64,000 bases of DNA from Spisula solida (taxonomy: Eukaryota > Mollusca > Bivalvia > Venerida > Mactridae). The stretch spans positions 12,842,453 through 12,906,452 of the forward strand of contig OX365946.1 in the NCBI GenBank assembly GCA_947247005.1, read 5' to 3'. Positions 55,625 to 64,000 of this stretch are shown one piece after another (position 1 is the first letter of the stretch; each line of letters opens with the position of its first letter). Position numbers and translations under genes: made by a program. A model generated the notes under the pieces. The model made no database searches. It saw only the letters and a list, made by a program, of their open reading frames with translations, and was not told the DNA's origin.

Positions 55625-56315
55625 GAAACATGCATACCTATCTTGGAGTCATTAATACTTATGGTGACAAAGTTATGCCACGGACAAGAAATGCTTATAA
55701 AATCAATCAAAGGGACAAAAATAAAAAATGGCACAAGGTAGAGTTACGATTCTTGTGTACTGCACTTGGACTTCTGGTAAGAAACATGCAAACCAAATTT
55801 CAAGTCATTCAACCTCTTGGTGACAAAGTTATTAGCCGGACAAGAAATGCTCAAATTAAATCAATCTAAGGGAAATAATTCAAAAACGATGCAAGGCAGA
55901 GTTATGGTACTTGTGCACTGCACTTCGGCTTATTGCAAGAAACATGCATACCAAATCTTGAGTCATTTGAACTTAAGGTGACAAAGTTATGCTCCGGACA
56001 AGAAATGCTCTAATAAAATCAATCAAAGGAAAATAATTCAAAAACTATGATAGGTAGAGTTATGGTTTTAGCGCACTGCACTTCGGCTTATTGTAAGAAA
56101 TATGCATACCAAATCTTGAGTCATTTGGACTTAAGGTGACAAAGTTATGCTCCGGACAAGAAATGCTCTAATAAAATCAATCAAAGGGAAATAATTCAAA
56201 AACTATGACAGGTAGAGTTATGGTTCTTGCGCACTGCACTTCGGCTTATTGTAAGAAACATGCATACCAACTCTTGAGTCATTTGAACTTAAGGTGACAA
56301 AGTTATGCTCCGGAC
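55625..56315 (+). repeat. 159-bp tandem repeat, about 4.5 units
   Basis: Units are marked by GGTGACAAAGTTATG at 55658, 55816, 55976, 56134 and 56292. They share GCACTGCACTTCGGCTTATT and AAATCAATCAAAGGGAAATA. The last unit runs into a GCAGCCGCAGTCGCAACCGC stretch. Confidence 0.85.
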
Positions 56316-57201
56316 AAGCAATTTGTGACGCCGCAGCCGCAGTCGCAACCGCAGCGACACAAAAATGAATAGTGACTTTGTTTAGGCCTTGTAGGTCACG
56401 TACGAGCACTTTTAGAGGTCAAGGTCGTGACCGAACTCAGATCCAAGATGGCGGCATTCAACCATGCGTGATTACGCAAAGTAAGAAAGGTGGCCAGTGC
56501 ACTATACTAGTAACACTCTATCATTTGAAGATTACAACTTACATGTAATAATCCAAACATTACGACTATCTCGAGAGACAAAAATAAGACACATGTTTAT
56601 ACATTTTGTTCATGTAGTCGTATATACAAACTGATATTTCTGACATTTGTTGGTGAAGCCGAGGAATATGTTATTTTAGTATCACTGGATATTTATAAAT
56701 ACTGGTACGCCATACTACAATCTCTGGATGTAACCTAAACATTTGTAAATCATACACCAACAGTGAGACTGACTGCTTACTTCAAGTTCATCAGTTCACA
56801 TTCAAATATACATGTGCACACGTATTTTGGAGAGGATACATAGAGTTTTACTCTTATACGCAGTTAATTTGAGGTGGACTTACTATTTAGTGCATCTAAT
56901 AAGAAGTTGTGATAATACGGATCCAACAGCAATTACGAATTCCTTTTAATGGATTGTTTCATAAAACGAAATATCATCGAATAATTTTTTATATAATAAG
57001 CAGTCACGAAATATTATGACGGCTTTAGAGTACACATATTATAAAAAGATTTGAGGAAATGCATGTAGTATCGAATTAATAACAACGGAATGTTATCGAA
57101 TAAAAAACAACGAATTATTATTGAATAAATAAAAACGAACTATTATCGAATAAATTTGAAGAAGTGACAAAATATTATCGAATATTTAGCAAACAGTGAT
57201 C
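56316..57201. other. Upstream region of the beta-lactamase-like gene
   Basis: No gene is present. Between 56965 and 57185 the string TAT(T/C)ATCGAATAA recurs about five times, the last copies ending just before the start codon. No TATA box is obvious. Confidence 0.5.
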
Positions 57202-57509
57202 ATGCTTGTATACAAGTTAGTCATTGCGGGTATGCTTTCCTGCGTGTTGGCGGATACTGGCACATGGAATCAAGTTAGATTTGAACAACTTGTTGACGAC
57301 TACATACAATCAGCAATGAGTTGCCACAAAAACCCAGGTCTTAGTATCTCTGTGGTGAAAGATGGCAAAGTGGTTCTCACAAAAGGTTATGGCTACAAAA
57401 AACTGGACCAGAGAGAACGAGTAACAGAAAACACTTTATTTGGGATTGCATCGTTGTCGAAAGCCTTCGCAGTCACACTGATGTTAAAACAATTAGAAGA
57501 CAGTGACTC
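57202..57509 (+). CDS. Beta-lactamase-like gene exon 1
   Basis: It holds the signal peptide, the PGLSISVVKDGKVVLTKGYG strand region and the SLSK catalytic motif. The first ATG of the frame is 57202. It ends in phase 2. Confidence 0.9.
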
Positions 57510-60500
57510 GTAAGTATCCAGTATCACAGCTTATAAACCTAATCACTGTATGACTTATTGGGAGATTATGCAATTCAACGTGTAGGACTTATATGAGTAA
57601 ACGCGTCCACTTCCTGTTATTACAAGAAGTCGTACTTATTGAATTGTGTAGTTTCCCAATAAGTCAACCAGTGACCAAAGTTACAGGTGCTTTTGCTCGC
57701 AATAAGTCATACAAGTGAATTTAGATAGTAGACATCCGTCATTTGCAACAACCATTGAGTAGCGCCATCTTGATTTATATAGCGTCGCAAAAATGATACA
57801 GTGATTAGGGTTATACCCTGTGGTGGCACATGTTTATGTACGTGGGCACTGTATTTCGAAGAACTTGTTCAAACATTTTAGTGGACTAGTCGTCAATTCA
57901 TGGCATTCAATTTTAAAGGAACCCTCTGAGTACGCCTAAGGAGTCGATTAGTAAGGTCAAGTTTATGAAAGAAATCCGTGAAAATTAGTGCCCACTAATA
58001 TTGTTGGTTTTTTACTGTATCTTGTGGTGAATTCATGAACGACCATAAACTTGAATCCATCCCAAACTAAACAACTATGGTACGTACCTCTGCAACTATG
58101 TTTCATCTAAGATAGGATGAGTGAAAGCGAAGCGGTTCTGTCTACTTTTGCATTGATGTGCATTTATATTATAGAAACGTTTTTCTTAAATAACCTGAGC
58201 CATTCCATTGTACCGGTCGTTTTGAGAAAGTTCGGTTTGATGACATTTATGTGTGCGGATTAATATTGGTTGACAAAGTGCTTTCTTGTATAGTGAACGC
58301 GGTAGGATTCCCATGAAAAAGAAGTTGGACGCCCATCCCCCGGTAATCAAATAGCCATTGAGATGGTCTTATTGAACGACCAGTCAAATTAATGGTGTTT
58401 AAACCTAATCACTGTATCACTTATTGGGATACTATACAGTTGAACTTGTATGATTTATTCTGAGCAAAAGCATCTGTGATTTTCGATCAATATATAACTT
58501 ATTGGAATACTTTACAATTCAATGTGTATGCCTTATTGCGATAACCGGAAGTTGAGTCGTTTATACACTGTGTGAAATGTACTTTCCTGTAACAGTAATT
58601 CATTCATAAACATGTACGCATATATTTGGTAGGTATACAGTTGGTACGTTCAGCGATTGATGCATTATGCATTCCTATTTAAGAACAAGTTTTCAAGTGT
58701 TTTCCCCGTATTCTTAAGTGTTTCTCTTACCAGATGTTCTACATGTGTACATCTAGTTCATGTAAAAACTACCATGTATATAAACAGTGATGAATAGACG
58801 CTTGTTCTCTACACACCACCACCACATGTTTTTATGAAATGCGTTGAATAAGCGACTGTAAACATTGCGAACTTAATATCTTAAGTCTAGACGATAATCA
58901 TGCCCGACGTAACTGTTGTGGAATAATTAACTAATATAAAACACCTCAAAGTTGCCATTGCTATGTGTACAGAGTATATATTGCAAATTAAGTCATAGTC
59001 CGTTTTTAAAACTCTTGTATAACTGCAGTTGCATCACGGTACGCTGTCGTCGAGACGTAATTTGTATTGTAACAACCCATACTGTGTACATGTAATGTAA
59101 CAAGGGTTCCGATTATTTTAGAGTATACTGTTATTGGCTAATATTTCGATGGATATGATGTTTAGTTGACCTCCAATAAAAGTGATATTGACATCTAACT
59201 TCCTCATCGGTCAATATCACTTTTTTGCAGGTCAACAAAACATCATATTCACTTCACCATAAGCCAATAACAGTATGATATATAGAGCTGCCGTCGAGAC
59301 ACAACTCTTGCATTTGCAACTCCCTGTAGAGCTGTCGTCCAACACTTCTGGCAAAATCCTATAGAGCCGTCGCCGAAATGTAATTCCCGTGACAATAGCA
59401 TATCGGACGTGGTAGTGACACAACTCCGGTTGTAACGGAGTTTTAACGGCGTGTGTTTAGAACAAAATAACCACGAGGTTTTTTGTTTTTCGTCGGCCAC
59501 AGTTGTCACGAAGTTTGAATGTTTTGCTCAAGGGTGGGAGTTTATGAGTCCAATAGCAGAAAGATAATATTAAGTTGGGCAGGGAAGGCAGCATTTTACT
59601 TAACGAGCAAGAAAACATAAAAAAAACATACCCAATGACTAACTACTCTCAACTACCCTAACCAGCCGAGCACAGAAAACACAGACATACCCATCTCTAA
59701 AATGTTACTACTCGGTTAGAATCATAATACGGATACAGTCTTCATATGGCGAAATATAGTTATTGGAACCAAATGGATTTGACCCGATAAAAATATCTTT
59801 CACATCTATACTATGAATATCTAAGACAGGGGTCTGAGTTTATGACTGGCCCTCATATACCCAACTCAACATTATGTCCAATATTTTAAACAAGCCGAAT
59901 GCAATCATTTAATTTGTACTGCACACTTCAAGACAATATAATATTATACATAAAAAATACAACTTTTATCAATACACGTACTCAATGTCGCCTGTGTCGA
60001 GCATAGAATGTTCACAAAATGCGAAATATCCCGGTTTGACGACACAATCCTGCACGGACAGAAACTAGGAACGGCCTTCGATAAAGAAGAGAAATCATTA
60101 TTTACGCACGATATCAGGAAATTAGTACGACGATTTGATAGAGTAATATATTTCGAGCAACACGTCTTAGATATTCATATATAGATGTGAAAGATATTTT
60201 TATCGGATCGAATCCCTTTCATTGAAACATCACCGTTTTATATTTGCAGGTTATCACTAACTACGTCACTACGTTCAGTGTTCGTAAAGGACGATATATT
60301 TAAATCTGCATTACGATCACGCTATGCCACTATTGAAGACCTCATGGCTCACAGGATTGGATTACCAGCAAACAATAGACTACGGCTTGACGATACGTTA
60401 ACCAGGAAAAACCTAATTGAGTAAGTTTGTAATCAAATACGTATACATACAAGTTAGGCCATAACAAATCGTTTCTTCTTTTAGCGTCCGCGGACTGATA

Positions 60501-63500
60501 GGTTTGGTTGTCTTGAGAAGGAAAAAACATGTTTTGTAGTTATCAATGTTTATTATTTTACCATATCCTTCACTCTAATTAAATGAAATTTGTAAAGATT
60601 GTTTGTTAGATTAAATATTTACTCCACAAGTAAGTTATTATGATTGATGATGCCTGAAAGCTATATTTGTTAGGCATAAATTATAATGATGGGTATAGCC
60701 CTTTCCCGAAAGTAGGTTACCTCCCTTGGTAAATCCTCGATAACGTCCCCTGTTTTCAATAATTCTACTTCCGGGGTGTCCTGATAAGATCGGTATATAG
60801 TAACATAGAACAAAATGCAGTTATATTAAGTATTTAGCTTACAAACGTGTTCTTTTTTGTTATGTTTTTGGTAGTATAATCTGTTAGAAAAATTAATTCT
60901 GTATCCCATACTGCTGTATTACATTAGAATATTGGGAAAGTAATTAAATCTATACGGAACAAAGTATAGAATCTACGGCGGAAAAAAAATATTTTAAATT
61001 AAAGAAAACATACGAAGGATATTGTTTGTTCCTTTATCACGATAAAAATCTTTGAAAGTATCTGGTAAAATTAAGCAAACTGTTTTATGTTTCGTGCGCT
61101 CCACAGTTTTTTTAATTATTAAAAGTGAAGTAATTAAATTATTCAACGTCAATCTCTCCAGCCACGAAGGTTAATTAACGTGCGTGCTCCAGCGTACATC
61201 TACTTTGATATATGTTAAGTTTTATATTGTGGTATTTGTGAAATTATACAACATACATTGTCAATGTGGTTTTAAGATGTGGGCATATAGGTATAAGAAT
61301 TTGTAAAAAATAATAGTGTGATAGGGTGTTGGCATAGTACCCCCAATCCCGCGAATGAGTCACACAATGTATATATTAATTTATGCGCGGCTCAAGAGGG
61401 TTGTTCAGACCCACTTGAATTTGGTTGTCCTGTAACTATAAATGCGTGAATTGTGCAGGGCTTGAATTTTTATCAGGATATCCATGGCCTGAGATCACAA
61501 AACTGGTTTGATCCGTCTGAACAAATGGTAGCCCGACACTTTCTTTTTATTAGGATGCCCTCCCTCTCCCCTGAGAAAATGGGCTGCGACAGCGCATGTA
61601 AAAAGTTCATTTAATTTCTTGGAACGAAAAAATCAACTGTCAATACTTCAAAACAAACGGGAAGTACAAAACATGAATTTAAACGAACGCAACGGATCAG
61701 AAACTATACATGTATACAAGTGTCTGCGCGGACATATATTCATCCAAAGAATACTTGGATTTGTATAATATGATCTTCACACCCTCATTTTAAATTACAG
61801 TCATCGGGATAAGAGCTGTTTTATTACCAGAATATTAATCTCCTGCTGATATTATACAGATCTTACATCAGATGGGATGCATCTATATGTCTAATTAAAT
61901 AGCCACCGCGGTGACATATGTTGCATTATACAATGTGTCAGACACGTAGTTGACCAATTACATAGCAGGGGGTCTTCTCCACTGATTACTAATTCAGATT
62001 ATGGGTTTTTTGACACTTAATTGGTTTTGAAAATATGTTTAATATGGGTATTTATAGGGGCACTTCAAACGAATACCGGACTGTCATTCAATTTTCTCTA
62101 TATACATGAATTAGGAATTTGATATTTTCAGAACGCAAACACCAGTGCGTTCATTTTCGCTATAAATTTCCCTCATTATAGCCTTTTAATTAAATTACTT
62201 AATGTTTAAATCTAACATAATGAGTTTAATTAATATTAATTTTTGTATTTAATACCACGAACACTATTATGAATAAGCATGCCATGATATGTCTGCGTGG
62301 TGGTAGATTTATTTAGCACTTATGCGGCAAGTTTATGTCTACGTGTGTTATGGATGAATGTCAAAATAATTGTTGAGTATCTTCATAAATTTTTTGTAGA
62401 TAAATTCGTATTTTATAAGGTTACCGAAAATAATATTTGAACGAATATTAAATAATATTGCTGTATATTCATAATGATTATCGAATAGTCTTCTCAACTT
62501 ATAAATATTGACAGCGCCCGTGGATAAGATATTTTACTGAGAAATATATTTAAATCTTAATGAAATTTCATTATCCCAATAAGAAGTTTAGGCCATGCAA
62601 TTACTTCCCTACATGTTCGTTCAACTGACGACAAAACAAAAGCAATACCATCGTCAACAAAGTAGTTTATCCCAAGTATAACGGATCGCTAATGCTAGGA
62701 GTAATGGCTGAATAACGATTGAATCGATAAACGGACACCCCGGAAGTTGGGATATTAATCTGGCGCATGCGCATAAGCGTCAAGGGAAGACAATTTCCAA
62801 GGGAGGTAACCTAGTTTCGGGAAAGGCCTATAGAAGTCGGTACGACTTTTTTGAGGGCTTCGTTTTTTTCTCAGGATAGCTCGAACGGCCTTAATTCTGT
62901 CAGGTTGCATAAACAAATGTGTTGAATTAGGGACTGGTTGTGAAGGGTTGTGTACTAAAGTTTACCATAGGTACCACGGCCAATATAGTTTACCACGTTA
63001 CGAAAGCTGGTGCCTAGTTTTTTTCTACAATTGTCACAGCAAACACGGATACCATTCCTGTACCGTCATATCCGTTGCGGATAAACATGGCCGCTGCACA
63101 ACATTCTCTCTATATAGGGTACAATTAGATAATTTTTAAACCATGTGACTATGGAATTTACCACTTTATATCCTTGATAGATTCAAAGTTGACCCTTTAG
63201 TCTGCTTCATTACTTTCAAAATATGATGGCTTTCCGGGTTATTTAGGGTGCAACCCGGTTTTTAAGGGTTAATGGATCCGTGATAAACTTAAGGTTGTTT
63301 AATATTTAGGTAAAAATGACCCATGAACATACATATAACGTTATGTAGGCCTACGCGAAAATATACTTTTTTGCTAGTAAAACCTGATTTACTGTACGAA
63401 GTCTAACACTTTCTTAATTTTGTTACAGTCGAATCAAGTATTTGAAGGTGAAAGGTGGATTCCGTACGTCCTACTATTATAGTAACTTGATGTATGGTTT

Positions 63501-63689
63501 GGTAACGTACCTATCAGAAAAGATCGGAGGCAAATCTTGGGAGAATCTGGTATTAGAAAAAATATTCACCCCTCTTGAAATGAAGTCATCCACTTTTGTG
63601 ACGACCGCAGATGAAATAGACCTAGATCTCGCGACAGGCTACAGGGAAGTTTATGGAGAACTGGAATCGGTTCCATTCGAATTTAGTAG
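57202..63689 (+). CDS. Secreted class C beta-lactamase-like serine hydrolase, 3' partial
   Basis: Exons 57202-57509, 60250-60420 and 63429-63689 join in phase at GTAAGT, GTAAGT and GTAAGA donors, giving 246 residues before the window ends the gene. MLVYKLVIAGMLSCVLA is a signal peptide, likely cut after Ala17. The catalytic S-x-x-K is SLSK (Ser84, Lys87), and the second motif Y-x-N is YSN (Tyr177-Asn179). HRIGLP, LTRKNLI and YLSEKIGGKSWENLV are typical of the beta-lactamase/transpeptidase fold. The third motif (K/H-T-G type) would lie further on. Animal members include mitochondrial LACTB and secreted molluscan shell-matrix proteins such as gigasin-6. The signal peptide favours the secreted group. 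Substrate cannot be told, and no antibiotic resistance role is implied. Confidence 0.9.
59125..59276. mobile_element. Palindromic MITE, about 150 bases
   Basis: TACTGTTATTGGCT at the left is mirrored by AGCCAATAACAGTA at the right. The inner part AAAAGTGATATTGAC pairs with GTCAATATCACTTTT. The arms are about 70 bases with some mismatches. Confidence 0.8.
59781..60219. mobile_element. TIR element just before beta-lactamase-like exon 2
   Basis: GACCCGATAAAAATATCTTT and on to CTAAGACA at the left is matched in reverse by CGTCTTAGATATTCAT and on to TATCGGATC at the right, over about 50 bases. The interior does not code. The right end is 30 bases from the exon. Confidence 0.8.
60250..60420 (+). 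CDS. Beta-lactamase-like gene exon 2
   Basis: Behind TATTTGCAG, it encodes RYATIEDLMAHRIGLPANNR and LTRKNLI, the conserved segment after the SxxK helix. Confidence 0.88.
60694..62832. mobile_element. 2.1-kb non-autonomous TIR element in intron 2
   Basis: Left end TATAGCCCTTTCCCGAAAGT and on through AGGTTACCTCCCTTGG is mirrored at the right by CCAAGGGAGGTAACCTAGTT and CGGGAAAGGCCTATA. A second matching block, ACTTCCGGGGTGTCC against GGACACCCCGGAAGT, lies further in on each side. No reading frame longer than about 60 codons is found inside, so it lacks a transposase. It fills most of the intron. Confidence 0.82.
63429..63689 (+). CDS. Beta-lactamase-like gene exon 3
   Basis: Behind TGTTACAG, it begins RIKYLKVKGGFRTSYYYSNL and contains the YSN motif and IFTPLEMKSSTF. 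It ends in phase 2. Confidence 0.9.
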
Positions 63690-64000
63690 GTAAGAAGAAA
63701 ATATGGGCACACGCAATACCATTCAGAAAACATTCCCAAAGGCTCGAAAACATGTAATTTATTCTCGAATAGGACGAAGGCTGAAAGCCGACACTAGGAA
63801 AATATCAAGTCAAGTCAAGTCGAATTGTTTATTGGCAAAAACAACACAGTCCATCGCCAAGTAAACATATAAATACAAATCAAAATCAGAGCAATTGTAA
63901 ATCCTGGATTTAGTTTTAAATTGGCAAACTATGTAGCATTTGTTGGTCATTATGGGGATACTGTTTGAACATTTGTCCGTCCGAATATATATCAGTGGGC
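63690..64000. other. Start of beta-lactamase-like gene intron 3
   Basis: It begins GTAAGA. A GTCAAGTCAAGTCGAATTG stretch near 63811 is common repeat-like sequence. No exon is seen before the window ends. Confidence 0.5.

Larger units (their letters stand above)
57510..60249. other. Beta-lactamase-like gene intron 1: contents
   Basis: Two related, partly inverted segments at about 57537-57720 and 58405-58560 share CCTAATCACTGTAT(G/C)ACTTAT and CAATTCAA(C/T)GTGTA. A palindromic element (59125-59276) and a TIR element (59781-60219) follow. No exon was recognised. Confidence 0.55.

Overview
This is about 64 kb of animal nuclear DNA. It is AT-rich, has spliced genes with GT-AG introns, and is dense in small terminal-inverted-repeat (TIR) elements, tRNA-derived SINEs and non-LTR retrotransposon fossils. 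The repeat types and the protein similarities suggest a bivalve mollusc. That assignment is inference, and the species cannot be read from the sequence.

Layout. (1) 112-26054, + strand: carnitine O-palmitoyltransferase 1 (CPT1). Seventeen successive exon positions give about 673 residues, and the N-terminal exon(s) lie left of the window. A 26-nt microexon carries the catalytic His. It is followed by three interchangeable versions of the next exon (13619-13684, 14766-14831, 16421-16480), which look mutually exclusive. Two other splice junctions of the same gene are tandemly duplicated: the exon 14 acceptor (70-bp unit) and the exon 16 donor (49-bp unit). Introns hold a 49-bp minisatellite of about 25 units, several TIR elements and SINEs. 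(2) 26055-37787: AT-rich downstream and intergenic DNA with a TIR element, a reverse-transcriptase fossil and a SINE. (3) 37788-42955, + strand: a two-exon gene for a 356-residue charged protein of unknown family, split by a 4.1-kb intron. (4) 43024-57201: mostly repeats, with two retrotransposon fossils, a tandem SINE pair and two long tandem arrays. An intact tRNA-His(GTG) gene on the minus strand (47261-47332) sits between the arms of an 832-bp inverted-repeat element. (5) 57202-63689 and beyond, + strand: the first three exons of a secreted class C beta-lactamase-like serine hydrolase whose 3' end is outside the window.

How it fits together. The genes do not form an operon or an obvious functional cluster. 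CPT1 imposes the rate-limiting step of mitochondrial long-chain fatty-acid import. Its three-way exon choice falls just after the catalytic histidine, at the place where insects are known to use two alternative exons, so one gene may make enzymes with different substrate affinity and malonyl-CoA sensitivity. This is the most interesting system in the window. The decoy splice sites, the minisatellite and the fail-safe stop codon on exon skipping are separate observations on the same gene.
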